This document shows positions 9,134 through 18,208 of a stretch of 64,000 nt of DNA, piece after piece (position 1 is the stretch's first letter; each line of letters opens with the position of its first letter). Origin of the DNA: Sphingobacterium sp. ML3W (GTDB lineage: Bacteria; Bacteroidota; Bacteroidia; Sphingobacteriales; Sphingobacteriaceae); assembly GCF_029542085.1 (NCBI RefSeq), contig NZ_CP107036.1:5456001-5520000 (forward strand). The letters are read 5' to 3'. The notes below the pieces were generated by a model. That model had not been told where the DNA came from and ran no database searches. It saw only the letters and a list, made by a program, of their open reading frames with translations. The translations under genes were made by a program, and so were the position numbers.

Positions 9134-10600
9134 ATGGACCATAATCTCTTTTTATACAATACGCTTTCGCGAACAAAAGAAAAATTCGAACCAATCCACC
9201 CCAACCTTGTTGGAATGTATGTCTGTGGACCTACCGTTTACAGTGATGTACATTTAGGTAACTGCCGAACTTTTGTTTCTTTTGATTTGATTTTTAGATA
9301 TCTACGTCATTTGGGTTATAAAGTACGTTATGTACGGAATATTACAGATGCAGGGCATTTGGAGGGCGATCGTGACGAAGGAGATGACAAATTTGCGAAA
9401 AAGGCTAAATTGGAACAGCTGGAACCAATGGAAATCGTACAGAAATATACCATTGGTTTTCATGATGTTTTGCGTCTGTTTAATACTTTGCCTCCTAGCA
9501 TCGAACCTACTGCGACAGGACATATTTCGGAGCAGATCGAAATGATTGAACAGATCATCAATAACGGCTATGCTTATGAGACAAATGGTACTGTCTATTT
9601 CGATGTGGAGAAATATGTACAACAGTATGATTATACCGTATTGACCAATCGTAAATTGGAAGATATGTTGAACAATACACGTGAGCTGAGTGGTCAGGAT
9701 GAGAAAAAAGGTCGTTTGGATTTTGCACTGTGGATCAAAGCCAAGCCTGAAACGATTATGCGCTGGCCAGCTCCTTGGAGTGTAGGTTTTCCAGGGTGGC
9801 ATATTGAATGTTCGGCGATGAGCAGGAAGTATTTAGGAGATCAGTTTGATATCCACGGTGGTGGAATGGATCTGGCTGCTACACACCATACTAACGAAAT
9901 CGCGCAGTCCGAAGCATGTAATCATACTGCACCTGCCAAATATTGGATGCATACCAATATGTTGACGGTCAATGGTGCGCGGATGTCCAAATCTGCAGGT
10001 AATGGATTCTTACCAGGGGAATTGTTCACAGGTAACCATCCTTTGTTAAATAGAGGGTATTCGCCGATGGCCGTTCGTTTCTTTATGTTGCAGGCTCACT
10101 ATAGAAGTACATTGGATTTTTCCAATGAAGCACTTGATGCAGCAGATAAAGGATATAAGCGCTTGATGAGTGCAATAGGACTCTTGGATAAACTAAAAGT
10201 TTCAAAGGGAGCTGATTCATTCAATCTGGCTGAGATCCGGAATAAATGTTATGCAGCGATGGATGATGATTTCAATAGTCCGGTTTTGATTGCCGAACTG
10301 TTTGAGCTGGTGCGGATCATCAATTCCATCTATGATGGCAAAGCAAAGGTATCAGAAGAGGGATTGGAAAAGCTAAAAGTTTTCATGAAGGAGTTTGTCG
10401 AAGACATCCTTGGACTGAGAAATGATCAGGCTTCTGGAACAGATGATATTGATGATGTCATGAATCTGGTGATCAGATTACGCAACGAAGCGAAGACAAA
10501 TAAAGATTTTGTCACTTCGGATCGTATCCGTGATGAACTTAATGCAATTGGTATCCAACTGAAAGATAGTAAAGAAGGAACACTTTGGAATAAGATTTGA
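9134..10600 (+). CDS. cysS: Cysteinyl-tRNA synthetase
   Basis: Class I aminoacyl-tRNA synthetase that charges tRNA-Cys in the cytoplasm. The 488-residue protein carries the N-terminal YVCGPTVY motif with a zinc-ligand Cys, the HIGH-type signature HLGN, the second zinc region WHIECSAMS, the HHTNEIAQSEA segment and the KMSKS-type loop RMSKSAGN. A C-terminal DALR-type anticodon-binding helical region follows. Length and order are normal for CysRS. It lies directly behind der. Confidence 0.97.
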   Translation: MDHNLFLYNTLSRTKEKFEPIHPNLVGMYVCGPTVYSDVHLGNCRTFVSFDLIFRYLRHLGYKVRYVRNITDAGHLEGDRDEGDDKFAKKAKLEQLEPMEIVQKYTIGFHDVLRLFNTLPPSIEPTATGHISEQIEMIEQIINNGYAYETNGTVYFDVEKYVQQYDYTVLTNRKLEDMLNNTRELSGQDEKKGRLDFALWIKAKPETIMRWPAPWSVGFPGWHIECSAMSRKYLGDQFDIHGGGMDLAATHHTNEIAQSEACNHTAPAKYWMHTNMLTVNGARMSKSAGNGFLPGELFTGNHPLLNRGYSPMAVRFFMLQAHYRSTLDFSNEALDAADKGYKRLMSAIGLLDKLKVSKGADSFNLAEIRNKCYAAMDDDFNSPVLIAELFELVRIINSIYDGKAKVSEEGLEKLKVFMKEFVEDILGLRNDQASGTDDIDDVMNLVIRLRNEAKTNKDFVTSDRIRDELNAIGIQLKDSKEGTLWNKI

Positions 10601-10771
10601 TAGATAAAAGATCGAATTAAAAAAGAGGGAATAGAGGGGAATATTTATCGTTAGAAAGTCTAGATACTTTTGAAACCAGAGAATATTTCCTCTTGCCTTT
10701 AAAATAAAACCCGAGTGTAATGGGTTCATTTAAAATAATTAGGATGAACTCTGATAAATAATCATTTGCAT

Positions 10772-11656
10772 ATGAATTTTTGGAATAGGTTATCCATTGT
10801 CGCGTTAATGAGTACAGTAGGTACAACATTGTACGCACAGATACCCGAAAAAGTAGGAAGCTTACTGCAGGCAGATAAAGATGCTGCCGCATTAGCGAAA
10901 GCTTCTACACCGCATCAAGCGTTTTTATCTATTATCGACAAGGAATCCACATTTTATGTTCCTTCAGCGGTAAATGCATACAATTATCTTAATAATAGAC
11001 CCAATATTCCAGATGTATTAAATTGGCAGCCTACTTTTGCTCTTGTCGCGAAGAGCTTGGAGTTTGGTGTAACATCTGGTTCCCTGGATTTTCAGAAAGT
11101 GGGAGCGAGGCTGCGTCATGGTGAGTATTTGACAGTTTGGAAACGTAACAAGAAAGGCAAATGGTTAGTCGATATTCGTGCCGAAGTAGAAAATAACGGT
11201 AAGGATGGTGAGTTTGACCTGGAATATATTGAACCAACTGATTCCTGGTACCTAAAACACCGCTCTAAAGTACGCCTGAATCAGCGGGAGGATATTGTCC
11301 TGGAAACAGATAAATTGATGTCTACTGTCCTTAAGGCCGACAATCCTACTGCTTATAAAGAATTTTTGAGTGAGGATGTTCGTTTTTTGTTTCCTTGGAC
11401 CAGTCCAATGGAAGGAAAGGGCAAAATGATGGCTTATTTGAAGAAACAACGTATGACGATAGAAACAGTGCCGGAGGAGGTCAAACGTTCTTATAGCGGG
11501 GATTTTGCGTATACAAAGGGAACTGCAACTGTACGACAAAAAGATAAGGTCGTCAAGTATAATTATATTCGGGTATGGCAGTTAAGCGAATTAGCGAAGG
11601 ATGATGTGAAGAAAGCGAACTGGAATATCCTGATAGAAATGATGTTTGAGAAATAA
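10772..11656 (+). CDS. Exported protein with NTF2-like (DUF4440-type) fold
   Basis: A 294-residue protein with an N-terminal signal peptide (MNFWNRLSIVALMSTVGTTL, cleavage probably after LYA). Two similar halves each look like an NTF2/SnoaL-type alpha-plus-beta domain: about residues 30-150, and about 165-294 with FLSEDVRFLFPWTSPMEGK and a tail strand NWNILIEMMFEK. Proteins of this fold bind small molecules or act as scaffolds; no catalytic residues can be assigned. The ATG at 10772 is used; an in-frame TTG two codons upstream is less likely. It is monocistronic and ends at a strong bidirectional terminator. Confidence 0.7.
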   Translation: MNFWNRLSIVALMSTVGTTLYAQIPEKVGSLLQADKDAAALAKASTPHQAFLSIIDKESTFYVPSAVNAYNYLNNRPNIPDVLNWQPTFALVAKSLEFGVTSGSLDFQKVGARLRHGEYLTVWKRNKKGKWLVDIRAEVENNGKDGEFDLEYIEPTDSWYLKHRSKVRLNQREDIVLETDKLMSTVLKADNPTAYKEFLSEDVRFLFPWTSPMEGKGKMMAYLKKQRMTIETVPEEVKRSYSGDFAYTKGTATVRQKDKVVKYNYIRVWQLSELAKDDVKKANWNILIEMMFEK

Positions 11657-11679
11657 GTCGCGCGAGAGTGATTACCATA

Positions 11680-11721
11680 AATAAATAAGGCCTGAATATT
11701 TATATTCAGGCCTTATTTATT
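11680..11721. terminator. Bidirectional terminator between convergent genes
   Basis: A near-perfect 20-base inverted repeat (arms 11680-11699 and 11702-11721, core AAGGCCTGAATAT) with A/T-rich outer arms, so it can end transcription from both sides. Confidence 0.9.
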
Positions 11722-11737
11722 GCTAGGAAAAAGTCTT

Positions 11738-13087
11738 TTATTTCTTTCTCCATTTTGCTAGTTCATCACAGGCGTCAAAGTCATCACTGATATCAATGAA
11801 TGTATTCTTCGCCTTATCGTCAAACCATTTGCTAAGGTTACGACGTACTTTATCTTCTTTCGCAGCATCTTTGATCTTTGTGAAATCCTGATCCAAATTT
11901 GCTTTATGTGGTGCGATACGGGTTTTTAAATAGTTGAAACGGTAACCAACATCTCCAGTTTTGTCTGTGAATTGCTCTGGTTTGGAATACTCCCCTGGCT
12001 TTAACGGGTCAATGGTTGTAAATACGGCCTTTTCCAATCCATCCATAGGAATTAAAGTTGTACGGTTGGATCCTTGAGGATTCAAGACCATACCTCCATT
12101 AAATTTGCTTTCTTCAGCATCGGAATTGTTGGTTGCAGCGTGATAAAAATCTAATTTCTTATCCACAACCAATTTGTAGATACTGTCCAGTTTATTTTTG
12201 GTTCGTTCCAATGCTGCAGCGCCCGGATTCATTTTCATCAAGATATGACGGGTATGCACCTCTTCTCCACGTCTTTCCAGTACCTGGATGATATGAAACC
12301 CGTATTTTGACTCTACAATAGGTGATATTTCTCCCGGTTTTAATTTAAACGCCATTGCGGAGAACTCTTTTACATAGTTATCACGTGTACCGAAGCCTAG
12401 GTCACCACCATAAGGTGCGGAGCCTGGATCTTGCGAGTACAGACGCGCCATTGTTCCGAAATCCGAACCATCGACAATCTGTTTGCGAATACCTTCGATT
12501 TTCTCCCGTTGTTCTTTTTTCTCTTCGTCAGTCAATTTCGGCATCATGACAATTTCACCGATTTCAACTTCCGTATTGAAATAAGGAAGACTATCTTTAT
12601 TCAGTCCTTCAAAATAACGTTTTACTTCCAATGGCGTTACATCCACTTTCTGAACGATATTTTGTTGCATTTTATTTGCTTTCAGCTGTTCAAAAACACT
12701 TGCACGCATTTCTTCTTTGTATTGTAACAAAGAACGGTTCAGGAATTTCTCTAAGCGTTCTTGTCCACCAGCTTGTTGGGACATATGGCGTAAACGGGAA
12801 TTTAAGTTGTCATCCACTTCTGTTTCCGTGACGTCAATCGAGTCAATTACCGCCTGTTGGGAAAGTAATTTCTGAATGATCAATTGCTCAAGAACACCAC
12901 ATTTAAACTTTTCATCGGGTTTATTCCCTTGCGCAAGCCATTGTGAATATTGCATGTCCAGATCGGATTGCAGAATAATTCCCGAACCAACCGTTGCCAC
13001 TACTCGGTCAACAATCTGACGTTGTGCAAAGCTGGCCTGAATTGATACAAACAGCAACAAAAACAATATATATATGTTTTTTTTCAT
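11738..13087 (-). CDS. SurA/PpiC-like periplasmic peptidyl-prolyl isomerase
   Basis: A 449-residue exported chaperone/isomerase that probably assists outer-membrane protein folding. It has a signal peptide (to about 21, SFAQ), then a SurA-type N-terminal helical chaperone domain (DRVVATVGSGIILQSDLDMQY). A first parvulin rotamase domain lies at about 175-275 (YSQDPGSAPYGGDLGFGTRD, GFHIIQVLERRGEEVHTRHIL), and a second, more divergent one after it (FNGGMVLNPQGSNRTTLIPMD). The order matches SurA. Next to it are the convergent exported NTF2-like gene and a 412-base gene-free gap. Confidence 0.88.
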   Translation of the reverse strand: MKKNIYILFLLLFVSIQASFAQRQIVDRVVATVGSGIILQSDLDMQYSQWLAQGNKPDEKFKCGVLEQLIIQKLLSQQAVIDSIDVTETEVDDNLNSRLRHMSQQAGGQERLEKFLNRSLLQYKEEMRASVFEQLKANKMQQNIVQKVDVTPLEVKRYFEGLNKDSLPYFNTEVEIGEIVMMPKLTDEEKKEQREKIEGIRKQIVDGSDFGTMARLYSQDPGSAPYGGDLGFGTRDNYVKEFSAMAFKLKPGEISPIVESKYGFHIIQVLERRGEEVHTRHILMKMNPGAAALERTKNKLDSIYKLVVDKKLDFYHAATNNSDAEESKFNGGMVLNPQGSNRTTLIPMDGLEKAVFTTIDPLKPGEYSKPEQFTDKTGDVGYRFNYLKTRIAPHKANLDQDFTKIKDAAKEDKVRRNLSKWFDDKAKNTFIDISDDFDACDELAKWRKK

Positions 13088-13499
13088 CTAAATAATATAT
13101 TTCTAAACACTGATGAAACAATCATGAACAATTTTTAGATCCTGTACTGGTCATACAGATCCATGTCACGATGAAATCATCTAAATCACTAATAATCTCC
13201 CGATTCTATCATTCAATATATACTATTTTGAACAACAGCACAAAATTATCAGATTATATGAATTATTCGTATTTTTATTTAACAATATTTTTATAATCCC
13301 AATATTTCAAAAGGAGATTCTAGACTTGTTAAAATTGATTCGCTAAAAATACGGATTTGCCTATTAGAAAGGGCGGTTTTAACCTAATTTAACAAGTTTA
13401 TCTGCAATAGTAATGACTTAGGAAGGTATCTTTATTTTTTGTGCTACGTAGCGAGCAACGGGGAAATTCGAACAATTATTTTTAATAAATTGTATACAC
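13088..13499. other. Gene-free divergent gap between the parvulin and lactonase genes
   Basis: AT-rich with no ORF. It contains a 10-bp inverted repeat ACTTGTTAAA (13324-13333)/TTTAACAAGT (13388-13397) enclosing 54 bases, and a -7-like TATCTTTA at 13427-13434 facing the lactonase gene. Nothing else recognisable. Confidence 0.4.
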
Positions 13500-14591
13500 A
13501 TGAAAAAAGCTTTTATTTATCTGATGACATTCCTGCCTTTGGCTAGTTTTGCGCAACAGATTCCAATGTTTGTTGGAACCTATACGAACAAAACAGAAAG
13601 CAAAGGTATTTATATCTATAATTTCGATACAAAAACGGGTGAAGCCACCTTGGTCGGCACCCAAGAAAGTAAGGACCCTTCTTTCTTGGCTCGAAATAAT
13701 AATTTTGTTTATGCTGTCAATGAACTTCCAAATCAGGAGGGTATGGTGTCTGCCTATTCTTTTAAGGATGGACAGCTGACTTTTCTGAACTCACTTCCTA
13801 CGGGCGGGGAATCACCGTGTTTTGTTGAAGTGCATCCTAAAGGTAATCTATTGGCAGTAGCAAATTACACCGGCGGATCGGCGGCATTATTTGATCTAGA
13901 AACAAATGGTGTTTTGAGTAAAAGAAATCGACTGATTCAACATGAAGGTAAAGGTGTAGATCCAGTCCGTCAGGAGAAGCCACATGTACATTCAACTTTT
14001 TTTTCCAGTAAGGGCGATCGTTTATATGTGCAGGATCTGGGGTTAGATCAAATTTCTGTATTTCCTGTTAATAAATCCGGAAATGCATATGGTCTTGCTG
14101 AAGAATCTGAGGATTTCTTTACGCCCGCGGGTGGGGGGCCTCGTCATATTGCTTTTGATAAAAAGGAAAAATTTCTCTACGTCGTATTGGAAATGACCGG
14201 ACAGGTTGCTAGCTATAAAAAGGAGGGTAATGACTGGATGTATCAGAGTACTTACGAAATCAACCCCGAGGGCTTCAAGGGACAAAATGGTGGGGCAGAC
14301 ATAAAAATTTCTGCTGATGGCAAATTTTTATACGCGACCAACCGCGGTGACGCAAATACAATAGCGACTTTCTCAGTGGAGAAAGACGGCGGATTAAATA
14401 AATTGTCCAACACATCGGTAAAGGGGAAAGGGCCGCGGAATTTTAATCTTTCTCCCGATGGAAAATACTTGCTTGTGGCGAATCAATATACCAATAATAT
14501 CGTACTGTTTAATCGAGATACAAAGACTGGATTGCTGACAGATGCTGGTAAAGAAATCAAAGTTCCGGCTCCGGTCTGTATTATATTTTAG
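13500..14591 (+). CDS. Exported 6-phosphogluconolactonase-type beta-propeller (YbhE/Pgl family)
   Basis: A 363-residue protein with a signal peptide (to about 18, SFAQ) and a seven-bladed beta-propeller of the lactonase family. The characteristic stretches are FVGTYTNKTESKGIYIYNFD at the N-terminus, HVHSTFFSSKGDRLYVQDLG, GGGPRHIAFDKKEKFLYV and the repeated RNFNLSPDGKYLLVANQ. Cytosolic relatives hydrolyse 6-phosphogluconolactone; exported Bacteroidota members are more likely to act on other lactones or sugar-derived ligands, so the substrate is left open. A strong bidirectional terminator follows. Confidence 0.88.
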   Translation: MKKAFIYLMTFLPLASFAQQIPMFVGTYTNKTESKGIYIYNFDTKTGEATLVGTQESKDPSFLARNNNFVYAVNELPNQEGMVSAYSFKDGQLTFLNSLPTGGESPCFVEVHPKGNLLAVANYTGGSAALFDLETNGVLSKRNRLIQHEGKGVDPVRQEKPHVHSTFFSSKGDRLYVQDLGLDQISVFPVNKSGNAYGLAEESEDFFTPAGGGPRHIAFDKKEKFLYVVLEMTGQVASYKKEGNDWMYQSTYEINPEGFKGQNGGADIKISADGKFLYATNRGDANTIATFSVEKDGGLNKLSNTSVKGKGPRNFNLSPDGKYLLVANQYTNNIVLFNRDTKTGLLTDAGKEIKVPAPVCIIF

Positions 14592-14638
14592 TCTTTCGAG
14601 TCAAGAACGAAGAGGCTCATCTATTGAAAAGGTCTTAT

Positions 14639-14679
14639 ACAATTAAGGCATCAAAACCTGGTTTTGATGCCTTAATTGT
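14639..14679. terminator. Bidirectional terminator between lactonase gene and mrp operon
   Basis: A 19-bp perfect stem with arms 14639-14657 and 14661-14679 (core AATTAAGGCATCAAAAC) and a 3-base loop, lying between convergent transcription units. Confidence 0.9.
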
Positions 14680-14732
14680 TTCTGATGAACTTCTGTTGAT
14701 AGTACTATTTTTGCGAATATCAACAGAAGAGT

Positions 14733-15086
14733 CTAAAAATCTTCTTTCCTACAATCTAGTTGGCCTTCTTTTTCCAGGTCGTTTAAGATTGTCCCTTTCC
14801 AGGTCTTTACACGCTGTATGTAAGCGGCCCGTCCAATCATATGGGCGGCAACTGGTGCGGTCAAGATTAAAAAGAAACCAATTGCTATTGCTTTGGTCGT
14901 CACGGACACGTCAGGGAAGGTCATTGCGGCGCAGATCAATAGGAGACCGACTCCTAAGGTTGCTGCTTTTACAGTTACTGAAAGGCGTAAATAGAAATCG
15001 GGCATCCTTAATATGCCAATCGACGCAAATAATATGGCCAGTGCGCCAATGGTGCTTAAAATTGCTAAAGTAATATCAGTCATCAT
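14733..15086 (-). CDS. mrpG: Mrp-type Na+(K+)/H+ antiporter subunit G
   Basis: Last gene of the seven-gene antiporter operon. The 117-residue inner-membrane protein has three hydrophobic helices and the MnhG/PhaG signature around SIGILRMPDFYLRLSVTVKA and GFFLILTAPVAAHMIGRAAY. MrpG is a small accessory subunit required for assembly of the whole antiporter. The start overlaps the end of mrpF by 11 bases, which indicates translational coupling; an ATG one codon in is equally possible. A long plus-strand ORF over the same DNA is only its antisense shadow. Confidence 0.94.
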   Translation of the reverse strand: MMTDITLAILSTIGALAILFASIGILRMPDFYLRLSVTVKAATLGVGLLLICAAMTFPDVSVTTKAIAIGFFLILTAPVAAHMIGRAAYIQRVKTWKGTILNDLEKEGQLDCRKEDF

Positions 15087-15351
15087 TGCGTTGTTTTTCT
15101 AAATAAAATGAAAAGGCTATAGTTCCTAGAAATGCGATCAGTGCCAAAATCATCGCAATATCTAAAAATACTTCTTGTGAAGTTCGTATACTATAGACTG
15201 TAATAATTCCAATTCCAATTGTGATAATGAGATCCAGGGCAATGACGCGATCAAAGATCTGTGGACCCTTGTATAAACGGATAAAAGCCAGAATAACCGA
15301 TAAGGTTAATATCGGGAGGATAACATAATCGAAGTAAGTAGTTAAAGTCAT
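15076..15351 (-). CDS. mrpF: Mrp-type Na+(K+)/H+ antiporter subunit F
   Basis: A 91-residue three-helix inner-membrane subunit with the MnhF pattern RLYKGPQIFDRVIALDLI followed by a long hydrophobic stretch and a basic C-terminus (YLEKQRNDD). It overlaps mrpE by 4 bases (ATGA) and mrpG by 11, so translation is coupled along the operon. Its position between E and G is the standard Mrp order. Confidence 0.94.
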   Translation of the reverse strand: MTLTTYFDYVILPILTLSVILAFIRLYKGPQIFDRVIALDLIITIGIGIITVYSIRTSQEVFLDIAMILALIAFLGTIAFSFYLEKQRNDD

Positions 15352-15824
15352 CGTAAGAGTTCTAAAAGTCTTCGTTCAACATTGTTTTTTAGCGTGGAGA
15401 CAAATTGTTCTTTGCTCTTCATGTACATGACATGGATAAAAAGAGTTTTCTTATCCTCACTCACATCCAAAATAAGCGTACCGGGTGTTAATGATATAAA
15501 AGTTGAAAGCAAATTGATCTCCAGATCTGTCTTAGCATCCATCGGGTACTTAACGATAGCTGGTTTAATAAAAAACTTTGGGGTGATCACATCATAAGCA
15601 ACCTGCACATTAGCGACAATCATTTCCCATAAGAAAAATAGAATAAAACTCACCGTTTTGGGAACACGATAGAAATAACGTTGATCGGCTTCATTTTTGT
15701 TCATGATCCAAAGAATCGCGAAACCAAGTAAAAAACCGAACATGAAATTCGTATAATACATTGATCCTGTCAGTGCTACCCAAATAAAAGATAGCATAAG
15801 GTTCATTAAAAACTGTTTTATCAT
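15348..15824 (-). CDS. mrpE: Mrp-type Na+(K+)/H+ antiporter subunit E
   Basis: A 158-residue membrane protein with two or three N-terminal helices and a cytoplasmic C-terminal domain containing the MnhE family stretch LSTFISLTPGTLILDVSEDK. MrpE is needed for full activity and assembly of the antiporter. It is one base from the end of mrpD and overlaps mrpF by 4 bases. Confidence 0.94.
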   Translation of the reverse strand: MIKQFLMNLMLSFIWVALTGSMYYTNFMFGFLLGFAILWIMNKNEADQRYFYRVPKTVSFILFFLWEMIVANVQVAYDVITPKFFIKPAIVKYPMDAKTDLEINLLSTFISLTPGTLILDVSEDKKTLFIHVMYMKSKEQFVSTLKNNVERRLLELLR

Positions 15825-15825
15825 A

Positions 15826-17334
15826 TCAATTCTGCCCTCCTAATACAGCATTTATATAAGGTGAAGTGTCCAGTAATTGTGTCGCTATCTTATCTGCAAC
15901 ATGTATAATGGCTTCTGCATTAAATCCGATATAAAGCGATGCCGAAGTTAATATAATGACGGGCAAGAGTAGCATCGTTTTTTTATAGCCTATCATTCCA
16001 GCAAATTTATCTTCGATGATCTCAGGCTCGGGAGCATCCTTCCAAAATACCTGGGACCACATTTTGGCAATAACATAGAGTGTAATAAAACTACCGATAA
16101 TCAATGCTCCTGCGAAAGCATATTTTTCCAATTGAAAGGCATCTCTAAAAAGATAGATTTTGGGCCAGAAGCCCGATAAGGGCGGGATGCCGACCAGGGA
16201 AAAAAGTACGATTGCAAAAAGTAAAGAAATCTTTGGGTATTGCGCATATAGTCCCCCCAGCTTGTTCATATCCATAGTACCCCGAAGCTGACGAATAACA
16301 CCTGCCATTAGGAACAAGTTGGTTTTTACCATAATATCATGAATAAGATAAAAAATAGCACCCAACAGCGCCCATTTGCTATATAAACCTAAACCACCAA
16401 TCATAAAACCAATATGGCAAACAATCAAATAGGAAAATAACCTGCGGATATTGGTTTTAATCAATGCACCAAAGGCGCCCGTCAAAATGGTGAGTATCGC
16501 CAATATGACCAACAGTTCTTTGGTGAAATGGTTTGGAATAAACAATAAAGAGAATACCCTGAATAAGGCATAAATCCCAACTTTGGTCAATAGTCCTCCG
16601 AAAGTTGCGGCAACAGCTGAAGGCGGTGTATGATAGGAGGAGGGAAGCCAAAAATAAAGCGGGAATACAGCCGATTTGATTCCAAAGCCGATAAGGAAAA
16701 AGGTAGCTGTAATTTCAACGAGTGCCTGATTTTGTATCTTTGGGATACGTAGCGCAAGGTCAGCCATATTGAGGGAGCCCGAGATGCCATACAGGATACC
16801 GATTCCTGTCAAGAAAAAAGTGGAGGCCAATATATTCATGGCCATATATTTTACGGCACCTTCCAATTGCGATTTACGACCACCGAGCGTCATCAGCACA
16901 AAGGAAGAAATAATGATCACCTCAAACCAGACATAGAGATTGAAAATATCTCCGGTCAAAAATGCTCCATTTAATCCCATCATCAAGAAATGAAAAATAG
17001 GGAAATAGCCGTATAAAATGCGTTGTCTTCCAACGCCGACACAAGAAAAAATCGAAACTGCAAGTCCAGCAATTGAGGTGAGGACGACCAGGGTACTACT
17101 AAAAAGATCGGCGACAAAGACGATTCCAAATGGAGCTTTCCAATTGGCGGCATTCATGGTCAGGATTTCACCATCATAGACTTTGAAAAAAAGCTTAAAT
17201 GCGAGAATAAGCGCCAAGAGGCTTCCACCGACGCTCAGAAAACGCTGCGCAGTAGACTTTCTCCAGAGTATTAGCTGGACAATAGCAATAAAAAGGTGCA
17301 CGATAACCGTGGCAATAATCTGGTTGTCTATCAT
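15826..17334 (-). CDS. mrpD: Mrp-type Na+(K+)/H+ antiporter subunit D
   Basis: A 502-residue, about 14-helix proton-translocating subunit homologous to NuoM/NuoN of complex I. The conserved membrane glutamate is visible in NLYVWFEVIIISSFVLMTLG and the conserved lysine in GFGIKSAVFPLYFWLP; the HTPPSAVAATFGGLLTKVG helix is also typical. It shares the membrane with MrpA and probably carries one of the proton pathways. It overlaps mrpC by 4 bases and is followed by mrpE after one base. Confidence 0.95.
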   Translation of the reverse strand: MIDNQIIATVIVHLFIAIVQLILWRKSTAQRFLSVGGSLLALILAFKLFFKVYDGEILTMNAANWKAPFGIVFVADLFSSTLVVLTSIAGLAVSIFSCVGVGRQRILYGYFPIFHFLMMGLNGAFLTGDIFNLYVWFEVIIISSFVLMTLGGRKSQLEGAVKYMAMNILASTFFLTGIGILYGISGSLNMADLALRIPKIQNQALVEITATFFLIGFGIKSAVFPLYFWLPSSYHTPPSAVAATFGGLLTKVGIYALFRVFSLLFIPNHFTKELLVILAILTILTGAFGALIKTNIRRLFSYLIVCHIGFMIGGLGLYSKWALLGAIFYLIHDIMVKTNLFLMAGVIRQLRGTMDMNKLGGLYAQYPKISLLFAIVLFSLVGIPPLSGFWPKIYLFRDAFQLEKYAFAGALIIGSFITLYVIAKMWSQVFWKDAPEPEIIEDKFAGMIGYKKTMLLLPVIILTSASLYIGFNAEAIIHVADKIATQLLDTSPYINAVLGGQN

Positions 17335-17687
17335 ATATCTTCTTCCTCAGGCGTGTTCAAATTATCCAAATCATCTGTGCCCAGTAAAGCGTAAACGCGT
17401 TTAAGTAGTACAATAGCAAACGAAGTCAGTCCAAAACTGATAACGATTGCGGTTAAAATAAGGGCTTGTGGTATGGGATCGGCATAGATATCCGTAAATA
17501 CCTTTAAGTCGGGACCGATTATTGGCGGCTTGCCTTTGACAATATTCCCCAACAAAAAGATCAATATATTGGTCCCATTTCCCAATAACATAATTCCTAA
17601 TAACAGTTTCACCATGCTGCGACGCAGGATGAGGTATATTCCGGCAGCATATAGAATACCGATCAATAAAACGAGAATCAGTTCCAT
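17331..17687 (-). CDS. mrpC: Mrp-type Na+(K+)/H+ antiporter subunit C
   Basis: A 118-residue three-helix subunit homologous to NuoK, with LLIGILYAAGIYLILRRSMV, GIMLLGNGTNILIF and the long helix PQALILTAIVISFGLTSFAI. The last base of its coding frame at 17687 is shared with the end of mrpB, and its 3' end overlaps mrpD by 4 bases. The C-terminus is acidic (NTPEEEDI). Confidence 0.95.
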   Translation of the reverse strand: MELILVLLIGILYAAGIYLILRRSMVKLLLGIMLLGNGTNILIFLLGNIVKGKPPIIGPDLKVFTDIYADPIPQALILTAIVISFGLTSFAIVLLKRVYALLGTDDLDNLNTPEEEDI

Positions 17688-18106
17688 TATTCCTCCTCTG
17701 TATTTAAAGCAATTGTGAATAAAATAGTTAATACGACCCCAATGACGACAAAGTATACACCAAGATCAAAAAATAAAGCTGTGCCAATCATTCCAATGAC
17801 AGGAATCTTTTCCTCCAACCAAAGTCCAGTCATGACCGGATAGCCAAAAAAAGTAGGCAGAAACATGCTCACAGCAGCAATTCCCAATCCGATGGGAATA
17901 AGGGATAAGGGTTTGTATTGAATGAGCTTCATGGTGTTTTGAGGGCCAAAAGCAAAACTATGCAGCACAAAGGCTATGGATGCAACCAAACCACCTACAA
18001 ATCCTCCTCCGGGATAGTAATGCCCCCGAAGCAAGAGAAATACCGAAAACAATAAAAGTATCGGTAAGAGATACCGCGTTGCGGTTTGTAATATCGTGCT
18101 ATTCAT
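17687..18106 (-). CDS. mrpB: Mrp-type Na+(K+)/H+ antiporter subunit B
   Basis: A 139-residue membrane subunit of the MnhB family, recognised by [20 protein letters not shown] and following hydrophobic helices. In Mrp complexes this domain pairs with the C-terminal part of MrpA. It is separated from mrpA by 102 bases, unlike the tight packing elsewhere in the operon; a dispersed repeat fills most of that gap and runs right up to the mrpB ATG. Confidence 0.94.
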   Translation of the reverse strand: MNSTILQTATRYLLPILLLFSVFLLLRGHYYPGGGFVGGLVASIAFVLHSFAFGPQNTMKLIQYKPLSLIPIGLGIAAVSMFLPTFFGYPVMTGLWLEEKIPVIGMIGTALFFDLGVYFVVIGVVLTILFTIALNTEEE

Positions 18107-18162
18107 TTAGTATTGAGTAGTTAGATTTGAGTATTGAGATTTTGGTTGTGCAAGCCTGTGGC
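18107..18162 (-). repeat. Dispersed intergenic repeat, copy 2 (between mrpA and mrpB)
   Basis: Read on the minus strand it contains GCTTGCACAACCAAAATC, CTCAATACTCAAATCTAAC and CTACTCAATACTA, ending at the mrpB start codon. It matches copy 1 in its lead-in and copy 3 (50641) over most of its length. Confidence 0.65.
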
Positions 18163-18208
18163 ATTCCAACTGATTCTCTTTTTTTAATTAATTTTTAACC
18201 TTTTATTT

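Noticed and set aside
9302-9802. 166-residue minus-strand ORF
   Set aside because: Lies wholly inside cysS on the opposite strand, with no recognisable features.
14624-15073. 149-residue plus-strand ORF
   Set aside because: Exact antisense shadow of mrpG; its Arg/Leu-rich sequence is not protein-like and the mrpG reading is unmistakable.
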